From the NCBI RefSeq assembly GCF_020539505.1, contig NZ_JACDXW010000003.1:124001-188000 (forward strand): a DNA stretch of 64,000 nucleotides, read 5' to 3'. Shown here piece by piece: positions 1 to 9,045 of the stretch (positions within the stretch are counted from its first letter, which is position 1; each line of letters begins with the position of its first letter). This DNA is from Mesopusillimonas faecipullorum. Its GTDB lineage: Bacteria; Pseudomonadota; Gammaproteobacteria; Burkholderiales; Burkholderiaceae_B. A model generated the notes under the pieces. The model worked only from the letters and a program-made list of their open reading frames with translations. It was not told the DNA's origin and searched no databases. A program made the position numbers and the translations under genes.

Positions 1-258
1 CACGGCGGCTTGCGCCACACGCAGGATTTCTTCAAAGCGCAACAAGCTGGCATGAGGCATGAAAGCGTGATCGGGGCCGAACTGATCACGCGGCATACAG
101 TAGGTACAGCGAAAATTACAGCGGTCGGTTACCGAGATGCGCAAATCATGCAAAGGCCTATTGCGCGTATCCAAGGCGGGCGCGCCGGGCAAGGGGGCAG
201 CCCTCAACACCAAAGGGCTGACCGATTCTTCGGGCGTAAGAACGAATACCTTGCTCAT
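1..258 (-). CDS. moaA: GTP 3',8-cyclase MoaA (partial, N-terminal 86 codons)
   Basis: Radical-SAM enzyme that starts molybdenum cofactor synthesis by converting GTP to the cyclic pterin precursor with MoaC. Only the first 86 residues are inside the window; the gene runs off the left edge. The visible part holds the family signature [18 protein letters not shown] with the CxxxCxxC iron-sulfur cysteines at about residues 47, 51 and 54. The ATG at 258 overlaps the stop of the upstream regulator gene (ATGA overlap), so the two are translationally coupled. The position beside a molybdenum formate dehydrogenase operon fits a cofactor-supply role. Family assignment is firm; the truncation is only the window edge. 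Confidence 0.93.
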   Translation of the reverse strand, partial: MSKVFVLTPEESVSPLVLRAAPLPGAPALDTRNRPLHDLRISVTDRCNFRCTYCMPRDQFGPDHAFMPHASLLRFEEILRVAQAAV

Positions 259-1391
259 GCCATGACCTCTTTCAACACAGGGCGCGCCACCGCTTGCCCC
301 GCATCAGCCCCAAACGCCTGCTCCAGCGTAAGCACTGCGCCCACGCCCTGAGCATCATACCCAGCCAGACCACCAACGTGTTCACGATAGACTGGGCTGT
401 CGAGCAAAGCCAACCACTGGCGCATGATGGGCTTTTCCAGCCTGTCGCTACGCACGGCAAAAAAGTAACGTTCTTGTGTCAGGGAGATGAAATCCAGCCC
501 GCAGCGTTCGGCTGCGGTACGCACCCCCATGCCGGCATCCGCCATGCCGCTGGCGATATGCGCCGCCACCGCCATGTGAGTGAACTCGCTGCTGTCGTAG
601 CCTTGCACCTGCTGCGTGCGCAGGCCCGCCTGGCGCAACATATGCTCTAGCAGCAACCGTGTGCCCGAACCGGCCTGACGATTCACGAAACGCACGCCTT
701 CGGTAGTGAGGTCGTGTACGCCTTGAATGCCCTTGGGGTTGCCTTGACGCACAAACAGACCGGTTTCGCGCTGGGCCAGATAGATCAAGCGATGCCGGCC
801 TGCGTCTAACCAGGGCCGGTAGTAAGCCAGCATGTCTGCCTGAAAAGGCCCCACAGGCACTTGAAACCCGGCCAAATCGCACTCGTCGCGATGCAAAGCC
901 ATGAGAGCTTCTATGGCACTGCGATAACGCAAATCCAGCCCCGCCAAGCCTTGAGACTGCGCCATGCGCAACATGCCTTCGACGGCAAAACCATGACTGG
1001 CATGCAAACGCAAGCGCGGCACCTGCTGAGGATCGCCCCGTAGCAACGCCAACACGTCGCTGAATTCTTGGGCAGCGTCCTCTTGCACCTCGATAAGGCG
1101 GCCTGCGGCCTTGCGATGGGCTTGCAACAACTGTCGCCCCAAACCAGTCAGTTGACTGCCCTGACGTCGGCTGGTGGTTAATAGCGCCGCCCCCAATAAA
1201 GACTCGGCCCGGCGCAACACCCCCCAGGCATGCCGATACGACACCCCACAGCTTTTGCAGGCACCCGCAATATGGCCTGCCTGATTCACCGCCTCTAGCA
1301 AAAGCAGTAAATCGCTCATGGACATGGACTCGCCGCTGGGCGTATGCAGTGTCCAAGAGGTCTGCGGCTGTAGGTGAAAGTTATATGTCAT
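255..1391 (-). CDS. ModE-like HTH regulator with substrate-binding domain, probable formate dehydrogenase operon regulator (FdsR-like)
   Basis: 378 residues. Residues about 25-100 form a winged helix resembling the N-terminus of ModE and LysR regulators ([13 protein letters not shown] around 51-63, LTGLGRQLL near 81-89). From about 120 to the end it looks like a periplasmic-binding-protein fold of the kind fused to such HTH domains and to molybdopterin genes. It lies divergent to fdsG with 138 bp between, the usual place for a pathway regulator, and overlaps moaA by 4 bp. In Cupriavidus necator a regulator named FdsR sits at the same position; I infer equivalence from location and domains only. 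The ATG at 1391 is preceded by AGGA at good spacing. The ligand (formate, molybdate or other) is unknown. Confidence 0.75.
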   Translation of the reverse strand: MTYNFHLQPQTSWTLHTPSGESMSMSDLLLLLEAVNQAGHIAGACKSCGVSYRHAWGVLRRAESLLGAALLTTSRRQGSQLTGLGRQLLQAHRKAAGRLIEVQEDAAQEFSDVLALLRGDPQQVPRLRLHASHGFAVEGMLRMAQSQGLAGLDLRYRSAIEALMALHRDECDLAGFQVPVGPFQADMLAYYRPWLDAGRHRLIYLAQRETGLFVRQGNPKGIQGVHDLTTEGVRFVNRQAGSGTRLLLEHMLRQAGLRTQQVQGYDSSEFTHMAVAAHIASGMADAGMGVRTAAERCGLDFISLTQERYFFAVRSDRLEKPIMRQWLALLDSPVYREHVGGLAGYDAQGVGAVLTLEQAFGADAGQAVARPVLKEVMA

Positions 1392-1401
1392 GGATTTCCT
1401 A

Positions 1402-1430
1402 TTGAAAACCCCGCCAGGAAAGCGTAGATT
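1402..1430 (+). promoter_or_regulatory. Candidate sigma70 promoter of the fds operon
   Basis: TTGAAA at 1402-1407 and TAGATT at 1425-1430 with a 17-bp spacer, about 100 bp upstream of fdsG and close to the start of the divergent regulator gene. Matches are moderate; no transcript data. Confidence 0.4.
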
Positions 1431-1529
1431 ATCGATGGGTAGGCGCGTCCTTCGCCACTTTTAATATGCAACACATTACATGATACTGCGGTTTTTAGTT
1501 CACCGCAGCCCCCCATCCAAGGATTCCTC

Positions 1530-2027
1530 ATGAATACTCCGCAGAAGGCCCCCCTCTCGGAAGACGCCATTTTGCAAGTCACGCGCCAAGTGCTTGAACG
1601 CCACGAAGGCCGCCTTGGCACGCTGCTGCCTATCCTGCACGGTATCCAGCATGCCGTGGGCTACATTCCCGCCGTGTCCGTGCCCGTCATCGCCCAGGCT
1701 TTGCAGCGTTCGCGCGCCGAAGTCCAAGGCGTCATCAGCTTCTACCCCCATTTCCGCGAAACACCCGCAGGGCGTCATGTCCTGGAAATCTGTCGGGCCG
1801 AGGCCTGTCAGGCCATGGGTGCCGAGCAGTTGGCCGAACAGGCCAGCCGTAAGCTGGGTTGCGATTTCCACGCCACCCGCAGCGACGGCGCCATCACCCT
1901 GGAACCCGTTTACTGTCTGGGCCTCTGTGCGCAATCGCCTGCTGTCATGCTCAATGGCAAGCCGCATGCACGCATGACGCCCGAGCGACTCGATGCCTTG
2001 CTGGCCGAACAAGGAGTCCAGGCATGA
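1530..2027 (+). CDS. fdsG: NAD-dependent formate dehydrogenase gamma subunit
   Basis: 165 residues, thioredoxin-like [2Fe-2S] protein of the NuoE family. Cluster cysteines are visible at about 88, 93 (CRAEAC), 129 and 133 (CLGLC). In the soluble Mo-dependent FdsGBAD complex it carries electrons in the diaphorase module that reduces NAD+ with electrons from formate. AAGGAT precedes the ATG at 1530. The stop overlaps the start of fdsB (ATGA at 2024-2027), so translation is probably coupled. First gene of the operon fdsG-fdsB-fdsA-fdhD-fdsD. Confidence 0.96.
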   Translation: MNTPQKAPLSEDAILQVTRQVLERHEGRLGTLLPILHGIQHAVGYIPAVSVPVIAQALQRSRAEVQGVISFYPHFRETPAGRHVLEICRAEACQAMGAEQLAEQASRKLGCDFHATRSDGAITLEPVYCLGLCAQSPAVMLNGKPHARMTPERLDALLAEQGVQA

Positions 2028-3592
2028 GCACCGCCGTCACCGTTTTTATCCCCCGCGACTCAGCCGCGTTGGCCGTTGGCGCCGATGCTGTGGCCTTGGC
2101 GGTACGTCAAGAAGCCCAGCGCCGCGGTCAAGCCGTCCAGATTGTGCGCAACGGTTCGCGCGGCATGCTGTGGCTGGAAACCTTGGTCGAGATACAAACC
2201 CCGCAGGGCCGCATTGCCTACGGCCCCGTGCAAGCCCAAGACGTGCCCGGCCTGTTCGATGCCGATTGGCTGCAAGGCGGCAGCCACGCACTGTGCCATG
2301 GCCTTACCGAAGAAATCCCCTACCTGAAAAATCAGCAGCGGCTTACCTTCGCTCGTGTGGGCATTACCGACCCGCTCAACCTGGCCGACTACGAAGCCCA
2401 CGGCGGGCTGGCGGGGCTACGGCGCGCACTCTCCATGCAGCCCATGGAAATCGTCACCGAAGTCACCGACTCCGGCCTGCGTGGCCGGGGCGGTGCGGCT
2501 TTTCCCACCGGCATCAAATGGAAAACCGTACTGACCTCACCGGCAGACCAGAAATACATTGCCTGTAACGCAGACGAAGGCGATTCAGGTACGTTTTCCG
2601 ATCGACTCATCATGGAAGGCGATCCTTTCACGCTGATCGAAGGGATGGCCATCGCCGGCTTGGCTGTGGGTGCAACCTATGGCTATATCTACGTGCGCTC
2701 TGAGTATCCCTACGCCGTTTCCACCCTTAACGAAGCCATCCAGATCATGCGTGCAGCCGGTTGGCTGGGCACTGATGTCGCCGGTAGCGGCCACACCTTT
2801 GATCTTGAAGTGCGTGTCGGGGCGGGCGCCTATATTTGCGGCGAAGAAACCTCCATGCTGGAAAGCCTGGAAGGCAAACGCGGCCAAGTACGTGCCAAGC
2901 CACCGCTGCCCGCCATCGTGGGTTTGTTTGGCAAACCTACCGTCGTCAACAACGTGATCTCGCTGGCCACCGTTCCCATCGTCATGGCAAAGGGCGCAGC
3001 CCATTACCGCGACTTTGGCATGGGCCGCTCCAAAGGCACTCTGCCTTTCCAGCTTACGGGCAATATCAAGCAGGGCGGCCTGGTCGAGCGCGCCTTCGGG
3101 CTCACCTTGCGTGAACTGCTGTACGACTACGGCGGCGGCAGTGCCTCGGGCAAACCTCTGCGCGCGGCGCAGGTGGGTGGCCCCTTGGGCGCCTATCTGC
3201 CCGAGTCGCAGTGGGACGCCCCCATCGATTACGAAACCTATGCCGCCATGTCGGCCATGGTCGGCCACGGCGGTATTGTGGCCTTTGACGACAACGTAGA
3301 CATGGCTCACATGGCTCAATACGCCATGCATTTCTGTGCCGTCGAATCCTGTGGCAAGTGCACGCCCTGTCGCATAGGATCAACTCGCGGCGTAGAGGTC
3401 ATTCAAAAGATACGCAACGGCCAACAGCGTGAGCAACAAATCACGCTGTTGCGCGACTTGTGCGACACCATGTTGGCCGGCTCGCTGTGCGCGCTGGGCG
3501 GCATGGCTCCCTACCCGGTGCTGTCCGCACTCAACCACTTCCCCGAAGACTTCGGCGTAACCCGCCCTGTGACTTCGGACGAGCCCGCCTGA
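2024..3592 (+). CDS. fdsB: NAD-dependent formate dehydrogenase beta subunit (FMN/NAD-binding)
   Basis: 522 residues counted from the ATG at 2024, which overlaps the fdsG stop; the frame is open further upstream but that part lies inside fdsG and is not expected to be translated. NuoF-like diaphorase subunit: an N-terminal thioredoxin-like part, the glycine-rich FMN/NADH region GLRGRGGAAFPTG near residue 155, an SLBB-like segment, then the [4Fe-4S] motif ESCGKCTPCRIG near 447 with the fourth cysteine about 40 residues on (LAGSLCALGG). It passes electrons from the molybdenum subunit through FMN to NAD+. Cytoplasmic. Confidence 0.96.
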   Translation: MSTAVTVFIPRDSAALAVGADAVALAVRQEAQRRGQAVQIVRNGSRGMLWLETLVEIQTPQGRIAYGPVQAQDVPGLFDADWLQGGSHALCHGLTEEIPYLKNQQRLTFARVGITDPLNLADYEAHGGLAGLRRALSMQPMEIVTEVTDSGLRGRGGAAFPTGIKWKTVLTSPADQKYIACNADEGDSGTFSDRLIMEGDPFTLIEGMAIAGLAVGATYGYIYVRSEYPYAVSTLNEAIQIMRAAGWLGTDVAGSGHTFDLEVRVGAGAYICGEETSMLESLEGKRGQVRAKPPLPAIVGLFGKPTVVNNVISLATVPIVMAKGAAHYRDFGMGRSKGTLPFQLTGNIKQGGLVERAFGLTLRELLYDYGGGSASGKPLRAAQVGGPLGAYLPESQWDAPIDYETYAAMSAMVGHGGIVAFDDNVDMAHMAQYAMHFCAVESCGKCTPCRIGSTRGVEVIQKIRNGQQREQQITLLRDLCDTMLAGSLCALGGMAPYPVLSALNHFPEDFGVTRPVTSDEPA

Positions 3593-3606
3593 ACCGGAGA
3601 TCTCTC

Positions 3607-6477
3607 ATGCTTGAAACCATCGTTATTCGCGAACGTGACTTCGGCACCCCGGTCTCGCTACAGACCGAGATGGTCACGCTGACCATAGACGGCCAGCGCT
3701 GCACCGTCCCCGCCGGTACCTCAGTCATGCGTGCTGCCGCCGAATCCGGCGTCAACATCCCCAAGCTTTGCGCAACCGACAGCGTGGAAGCCTTCGGCTC
3801 CTGTCGCCTTTGTCTGGTCGAAATTCAAGGGCGCCGCGGCTATCCGGCATCGTGCACCACGCCTGTTGAAGAAGGCATGGTTGTGCGCACCGAAACGCCC
3901 AAGCTGCACGACCTGCGTCGCAACGTCATGGAGCTCTACATCTCCGACCACCCGCTAGACTGCCTGACCTGCCCTGCAAACGGTAATTGCGAACTGCAAG
4001 ACATGGCCGGCCAAGTGGGCTTGCGCAATGTGCGTTACGGCTTCGACGGGGCCAATCACCTTAGCGACCCTACCGACGCCTCCAACCCTTATTTTTCTTA
4101 CGATGCCTCCAAATGCATCGTCTGCAGCCGCTGTGTGCGGGCCTGCGAAGAGGTACAAGGGACTTTCGCCCTGACCATCACCGGCAAAGGGTTCGACTCG
4201 CGCGTTACGGCGGGTCAGCACGAAGATTTCATCGATAGCGAATGCGTCTCTTGCGGTGCTTGCGTGCAGGCCTGCCCCACCGCCACACTGACCGAAAAAA
4301 CCGTTATCGACATGGGCCAGCCCGAACATGCGGTCGTCACTACCTGCGCTTATTGCGGCGTGGGTTGCGGCTTCAAAGCCGAAATGAAAGGCGAGCAAGT
4401 AGTGCGCATGGTGCCTTGGAAGGACGGCCAAGCCAATCGCGGGCATTCTTGCGTCAAGGGGCGTTTCGCCTGGGGCTACGCCACCCACAAAGACCGCATC
4501 ACCAAGCCCATGATACGGGCCAACATTCAAGACCCCTGGCGCGAAGTCAGCTGGGACGAAGCCATTCAGTATGCCGCTTCCGAGATCAAGCGCATACAGG
4601 CCAAGTATGGCCGCAACTCCGTAGGCGGTCTGACGTCTTCGCGCTGCACCAACGAAGAAACCTATCTGGTGCAGAAGCTCGTACGCGCCGCTTTTGGCAC
4701 CAACAACGTCGACACCTGCGCACGGGTATGCCATTCGCCCACGGGTTACGGCCTTAAGGTAACGCTGGGTGAATCCGCCGGCACGCAAACCTTTGATTCG
4801 GTCATGCATACCGATGTCGTGATTGTCATCGGCGCCAACCCCAGCGCAGCACACCCTGTGTTTGCTTCGCGCCTAAAAAAGCGTTTGCGCCAAGGCGCCA
4901 AGCTTATCGTCATCGACCCCCGCCAGACCGAGCTGGTTGACTCGCCCCATATCAAGGCCGACTACCATCTGCCGCTGCGCCCGGGCACCAACACCGCCAT
5001 GCTCACTGCCTTGGCACACGTCATTGCCACCGAAGGCCTGATCGCGGAAGACTTCGTGAAAGAGCGCTGCGAAATCCCCGCCTTCGAGCAATGGCGTGCG
5101 TTCGTCTCCCAGCCCGAGAACTCCCCCGAAGCCATGCAGGGCGTTACAGGCGTACCCGCTGAAGACATCCGCAACGCCGCTCGCTTGTTTGCAACCGGCG
5201 GTAATGGGTCCATTTACTACGGCCTGGGCGTCACCGAACACAGCCAAGGTTCTACCACGGTGATGGCCATTGCCAACCTGGCCATGGCCACCGGTAACGT
5301 GGGTCGCGAGGGTGTGGGCGTCAACCCTCTGCGAGGCCAAAACAACGTGCAGGGCTCTTGCGACATGGGCTCCTTCCCGCACGAACTGCCAGGCTATCGC
5401 CACGTTTCCGACAACGTCGTTCGCGCCCAGTTCGAAGAGGCCTGGGGCGTTAGCATTCAGCCCGAGCCCGGCCTGCGCATTCCCAATATGTTCGACGCGG
5501 CGCTGGAAGGCAGTTTCAAGGCCTTGTATTGCCAAGGCGAAGACATAGCGCAATCCGACCCCAACACGCAACACGTGGAGGCAGCGCTGTCTGCCATGGA
5601 GTGCATCATCGTCCAGGACATCTTCCTGAACGAAACCGCCAAGTTCGCACACGTTTTCCTGCCGGGTTCGTCCTTCCTGGAAAAAGACGGCACTTTCACC
5701 AATGCCGAACGCCGTATCTCGCGGGTACGCAAGGTGATGGAGCCGATGGGCGGCTACGCCGACTGGGAGGCAACCTGCCTGCTTTCCAAGGCCTTGGGCT
5801 ACCCCATGAACTACTCGCACCCCAGCGAAATCATGGACGAGATCGCACGCCTGACGCCCACTTTCACGGGGGTTTCCTTTGCTCGCATCGAAGAGCTGGG
5901 GGGCAGCGTTCAGTGGCCTTGCAACGAGCAGGCGCCCGAAGGCACGCCCATCATGCACACAGACGCTTTCGTGCGCGGCAAGGGCAAGTTCATGATTACG
6001 CAGTACATTCCCACCGACGAGCGCAGCACGCGCAAATTCCCGCTGTTGTTGACCACCGGCCGTATTCTGTCGCAGTACAACGTGGGAGCACAGACACGCC
6101 GCACCGACAACAATATGTGGCATAGCGCCGACGTGCTCGAGATACACCCACAAGACGCTGAGGATCGCGGCGTGAATCAGGGCGACTGGGTGGCGATTCA
6201 AAGCCGTGTGGGCGAAACCGTACTGCGTGCCGACGTCACCGAACGGATACAGCCGGGCGTGGTCTACACCACCTTCCACTTCCCGGAGTCCGGCGCCAAT
6301 GTGGTTACCACCGATAGCTCGGACTGGGCTACCAACTGCCCCGAGTACAAAGTAACGGCAGTGCAGGTGCGCAAGGTCACGCAGACCTCCGATTGGCAGA
6401 AGGAATGGTCCAGCTTTACGGGTACCCAGCTGGCACTGCTACGTGCCAGTTCCCAGGAAGCCATTGAGCAGCCCTGA
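3607..6477 (+). CDS. fdsA: NAD-dependent formate dehydrogenase alpha subunit (Mo-bis-MGD catalytic subunit)
   Basis: 956 residues from the ATG at 3607, 14 bp after fdsB. Cofactor sites appear in order: [2Fe-2S] ferredoxin domain (C55, C66, C69, C83), His-Cys3 cluster (H115, C119, C122, C128), two [4Fe-4S] clusters (around 170-180 and 213-223), the proximal [4Fe-4S] (C247, C250, C254, C282), then the bis-MGD domain. The molybdenum ligand is Cys375 followed by the catalytic His376 (ARVCHSPTGYG). It therefore uses cysteine, not selenocysteine. It oxidises formate to CO2 and can in principle run in reverse, as shown for relatives in Rhodobacter and Cupriavidus. All expected ligands are present. 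The frame is open upstream into fdsB, but that extension has no family match. Confidence 0.97.
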   Translation: MLETIVIRERDFGTPVSLQTEMVTLTIDGQRCTVPAGTSVMRAAAESGVNIPKLCATDSVEAFGSCRLCLVEIQGRRGYPASCTTPVEEGMVVRTETPKLHDLRRNVMELYISDHPLDCLTCPANGNCELQDMAGQVGLRNVRYGFDGANHLSDPTDASNPYFSYDASKCIVCSRCVRACEEVQGTFALTITGKGFDSRVTAGQHEDFIDSECVSCGACVQACPTATLTEKTVIDMGQPEHAVVTTCAYCGVGCGFKAEMKGEQVVRMVPWKDGQANRGHSCVKGRFAWGYATHKDRITKPMIRANIQDPWREVSWDEAIQYAASEIKRIQAKYGRNSVGGLTSSRCTNEETYLVQKLVRAAFGTNNVDTCARVCHSPTGYGLKVTLGESAGTQTFDSVMHTDVVIVIGANPSAAHPVFASRLKKRLRQGAKLIVIDPRQTELVDSPHIKADYHLPLRPGTNTAMLTALAHVIATEGLIAEDFVKERCEIPAFEQWRAFVSQPENSPEAMQGVTGVPAEDIRNAARLFATGGNGSIYYGLGVTEHSQGSTTVMAIANLAMATGNVGREGVGVNPLRGQNNVQGSCDMGSFPHELPGYRHVSDNVVRAQFEEAWGVSIQPEPGLRIPNMFDAALEGSFKALYCQGEDIAQSDPNTQHVEAALSAMECIIVQDIFLNETAKFAHVFLPGSSFLEKDGTFTNAERRISRVRKVMEPMGGYADWEATCLLSKALGYPMNYSHPSEIMDEIARLTPTFTGVSFARIEELGGSVQWPCNEQAPEGTPIMHTDAFVRGKGKFMITQYIPTDERSTRKFPLLLTTGRILSQYNVGAQTRRTDNNMWHSADVLEIHPQDAEDRGVNQGDWVAIQSRVGETVLRADVTERIQPGVVYTTFHFPESGANVVTTDSSDWATNCPEYKVTAVQVRKVTQTSDWQKEWSSFTGTQLALLRASSQEAIEQP

Positions 6478-6485
6478 CACGCCTT

Positions 6486-7355
6486 ATGCACGCGCCTGCT
6501 CCTGTCTCTTGCGCCACCCAGGATGCCGATTCGAACGGCGTCCTGGAGGCGCAAGTCCATCGCTATCGCGACGCTCAGCCCCTGGCTACGCCAGAGGCTG
6601 ACTGGCTGGCGCAAGAAACCCCTATCGCGCTGGAATACAACGGCATCAGCCACGCTACCGTGCTGGCCACACCGTGCGACATCGAAGATCTAGCCCTGGG
6701 GTTTTCTATTACAGAAGGCATCGTACGCAGTGCTGCCGACGTCTACGACATCGAAGTCACGCCCACGCCGCAGGGCTTGATTGCGCAATTAAGCATAGCC
6801 AGCGCCTGCCTGGATCAGCTTAAACGTCGTCGCCGCACGCTGGCCGGTCGTACAGGCTGCGGCCTATGCGGCCTGGAAAGCCTGGACGACGTCGTGCGCC
6901 CGCTGCCACCGGTAGCGGGCCCTCCTTACCCCATACTGCCCTCTGCCATTGTGCGCGCCATGCAGGCGCTGCGCGAACGTCAACCCTTGCATCAACAAAC
7001 CGGGGCTACCCATGCCGCCGCTTGGGCCACGCTAGAGGGCGAGCTACTCTATGTGCGCGAAGACGTGGGCCGCCACAATGCGCTGGATAAGCTGATAGGG
7101 GCTTTGCTGCGCCAGCAGCTGAACCCGGCCCAGGGGATGGCGGTGATCTCTAGCCGGGCCAGTTTCGAGATGGTGCAGAAGGCAGCTGCAGTGGGCATAC
7201 CCGCCGTTGCTGCCGTTTCGGCGCCCACCAGTTACGCCGTGCAAACCGCCCAGCAGTTGGGCGTTTTACTGATTGGCTTTGCGCGCAATCAGGGCTTTAC
7301 CGCTTACGCACACCCCCAGCATCTGGGGACACAAGATTCGGAATCCTTACCGTGA
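6486..7355 (+). CDS. fdhD: Formate dehydrogenase accessory sulfurtransferase FdhD
   Basis: 289 residues. FdhD moves sulfur to the molybdenum cofactor before insertion into formate dehydrogenase. The active-site loop motif CGLCG is present with cysteines at about 125 and 128. The C-terminal half has the conserved VREDVGRHNALDK and SSRASFEM segments. It starts 8 bp after fdsA and overlaps fdsD by 4 bp, so it belongs to the operon; the same gene is called fdsC in some species. Confidence 0.95.
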   Translation: MHAPAPVSCATQDADSNGVLEAQVHRYRDAQPLATPEADWLAQETPIALEYNGISHATVLATPCDIEDLALGFSITEGIVRSAADVYDIEVTPTPQGLIAQLSIASACLDQLKRRRRTLAGRTGCGLCGLESLDDVVRPLPPVAGPPYPILPSAIVRAMQALRERQPLHQQTGATHAAAWATLEGELLYVREDVGRHNALDKLIGALLRQQLNPAQGMAVISSRASFEMVQKAAAVGIPAVAAVSAPTSYAVQTAQQLGVLLIGFARNQGFTAYAHPQHLGTQDSESLP

Positions 7356-7606
7356 ACAACAGCATCGACACCTTGATCATCATGGCTAACCGTATAGGCG
7401 ATTTTTTCGAGTCGCAACCCGACCGCGAAGAGAGCATGTCTGGTATTGCCACTCATATCCGTAACTTTTGGGAACCCCGCATGCGCACCGCGTTGCTGGA
7501 TTTTCTGGCACAGCAACCCGACGGTTCCACCGGTAGTCAAACACTGACGCCATTTACGCTTGAAGCCATTGAGCGTAATAAGGATTCGCTGCGTCCTCGC
7601 GCCTAG
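7352..7606 (+). CDS. fdsD: Formate dehydrogenase delta subunit
   Basis: 84 residues starting with GTG at 7352, which overlaps the fdhD stop (GTGA). The N-terminus (NNSIDTLIIMANRIGDFFES) matches the small FdsD family better than a start at the internal ATG further on. FdsD binds FdsA and is needed for a stable, active complex in Rhodobacter capsulatus. It has no cofactor motif. Last gene of the operon, followed at once by a terminator. Confidence 0.9.
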   Translation: MNNSIDTLIIMANRIGDFFESQPDREESMSGIATHIRNFWEPRMRTALLDFLAQQPDGSTGSQTLTPFTLEAIERNKDSLRPRA

Positions 7607-7635
7607 TAGGTGTCATCGCAACTGGCGTTATACCC

Positions 7636-7660
7636 ACGGCGGCTTAGGCCGCTGTTTTTT
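7636..7660 (+). terminator. Rho-independent terminator of the fds operon
   Basis: An 8-bp stem (ACGGCGGC paired with GCCGCTGT, one G-U pair) with loop TTAG and a run of six T, 30 bp after fdsD. It touches the last bases of the convergent yaeQ gene. Confidence 0.85.
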
Positions 7661-8207
7661 ATTCAGCTTCGCGCCAAAGCAAAACCTCAACACTGGCCTC
7701 ACCGGAGTCCGCTGTTACCCACGCCGTGCCGTCTTGCACATTCACATTCAGGCTCATGCTACGAGCCGCCAATGCCGCCAGATCCTGGGTCGCCTGCACA
7801 GGCAAACCGTAGACCGTCAGGTTACGCGCGCGCGACAATTTGTTTTTTACACCCGCCCACCAGCCGTCCGCGTTGCGGCCATAGGCATAAACCACCACCT
7901 GATCTGCACGGCCACATGCCTTCAGCAGGCGCCGCTCGTCCGGCAAACCGGTTTCCACCCATAGTTTTACCGCCCCCGTTAAGTCTAGACGCCACAGATC
8001 GGGTTCATCGACTTCGCTGAGGCCCCGCGTAAAAGCCAGGCGGTCTTCTTCGTCGGCATGTAAAGAAAAGGCCAGCAACCTGACCATCAGGCGCTCGTCC
8101 GTCTCCGAAGGATGACGAGCAACCGTGACAGCATGGCTGCCATAGTAAGCACGGTCATTGTCGGCAACGTGGATATCCGCTTTATAGACGGTGGAACGCA
8201 AAGCCAT
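7659..8207 (-). CDS. yaeQ: YaeQ family protein
   Basis: 182 residues from the ATG at 8207 (MALRSTVYKADIHVAD), the usual family length and N-terminus; a longer frame to 8267 is possible but lacks family support. YaeQ has a compact fold related to PD-(D/E)xK nucleases. It was linked to suppression of rfaH defects in E. coli, but its biochemical role is not established. Conserved segments seen are VYKADI, HPSETDERLMVRLL and WVETGLPDERRLLKAC. Monocistronic, convergent with fdsD. Confidence 0.9.
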   Translation of the reverse strand: MALRSTVYKADIHVADNDRAYYGSHAVTVARHPSETDERLMVRLLAFSLHADEEDRLAFTRGLSEVDEPDLWRLDLTGAVKLWVETGLPDERRLLKACGRADQVVVYAYGRNADGWWAGVKNKLSRARNLTVYGLPVQATQDLAALAARSMSLNVNVQDGTAWVTADSGEASVEVLLWREAE

Positions 8208-8378
8208 GTCACTCTCTTTCAAGGCTGTCCGGTGATCGAGGAAACACTTTCCTGATCCTGTCGGCACTCATTCGAGCCGCATCATAACGTAAGCGGGCTT
8301 GCCTTGTTGAGGTGCTGATTAAACAATGCCTGGTTCGGCAAAGTTTGTTGACTCGGGTTACTAGCGATTGCAGTAACT

Positions 8379-8443
8379 GAAAAAAAGCACGCCATGCCCA
8401 CACGCGCATACCCACCTTTGTGAATATGCGTGTGGGCATGGCG
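8379..8443 (-). terminator. Strong terminator of the universal stress protein gene
   Basis: A long inverted repeat: arm 8390-8410 (CGCCATGCCCACACGC then GCATA) pairs with 8425-8443, about 19 bp with a two-base bulge. On the minus strand it is followed by a run of T (AAAAAA at 8381-8386 on the plus strand). It begins just after the stop of the gene ending at 8451. Confidence 0.85.
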
Positions 8444-8450
8444 CGACGGC

Positions 8451-8912
8451 TTAGTCGGACTCTTTGACCCGATAGACCAGCACGGCGGTGTGCGCCAAGC
8501 CCAACACCTTGACCGTGACACTGCCCAGCAACAGACGCGACAAACCACTGCGTCCGTGGCTGCCAATAAAGATAAGATCGCAGCCGTTATCGGTGGCTGC
8601 CTGAACGATGCCGTCGGCCACATTGAAGTTAGAGACAGCGTGAGCCGTGGCTTTCACGCCTGCCGTCTCGGCGCGATCCAGCACGGATTGCAGGTATTTC
8701 TCGGCTTGCTTGGCAGCCGTTTTATCGTAGTCTTCGTCGGTAATGGCATACGCGGCGGCCATGCCATCGAAGCCCACGGTGGCGGCAAAAGGCTGCGAGA
8801 CGTGCAGGGCGACGACTTCGGCGCCGATTTGGCGGGCCAGGCACACGCCTTTGTTGGCAGCCTGCGCGGACAGCGGCGAACCATCGGTGGGGATGAGGAT
8901 TTTCTTGAACAT
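8451..8912 (-). CDS. Universal stress protein, UspA family
   Basis: 153 residues from the ATG at 8912 (MFKKILIPTDGS). A single Usp domain with the ATP-binding pattern G-2x-G-9x-G-S/T near the C-terminus (GSHGRSGLSRLLLGSVT), so it is of the ATP-binding kind. Such cytoplasmic proteins aid survival under starvation or low oxygen; no specific partner is shown by the neighbours. The frame is open upstream to 9131, but the family N-terminus fixes the start. A half-conserved FNR-like sequence lies about 125 bp upstream (9036-9049). Confidence 0.92.
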   Translation of the reverse strand: MFKKILIPTDGSPLSAQAANKGVCLARQIGAEVVALHVSQPFAATVGFDGMAAAYAITDEDYDKTAAKQAEKYLQSVLDRAETAGVKATAHAVSNFNVADGIVQAATDNGCDLIFIGSHGRSGLSRLLLGSVTVKVLGLAHTAVLVYRVKESD

Positions 8913-9045
8913 GGCGGTTTCCAATGTTGAGTGATAACGACGGGTGGTACGCGCAGGCGCGGTTTTAAGACGCCAGCCACTACCGTCTATGCTAAGCCAA
9001 GCCCGAGGCGATGAAAATGGGTAATGACGCCTACTTTGCGCAGAA

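Noticed and set aside
1859-2023. Upstream extension of fdsB
   Set aside because: The extra codons lie inside fdsG in another frame and do not resemble the family; the ATG at 2024 overlaps the fdsG stop in the usual way.
4873-6279. Long open frame on the strand opposite fdsA
   Set aside because: It mirrors the codon structure of fdsA, has no recognisable domain and no ribosome site. Several similar antisense frames (for example 3955-4854, 14174-15298, 18692-19627, 52700-53923) were dropped for the same reason.
3607-6477. Selenocysteine in the formate dehydrogenase
   Set aside because: The molybdenum ligand codon encodes Cys375 and the frame has no internal TGA.
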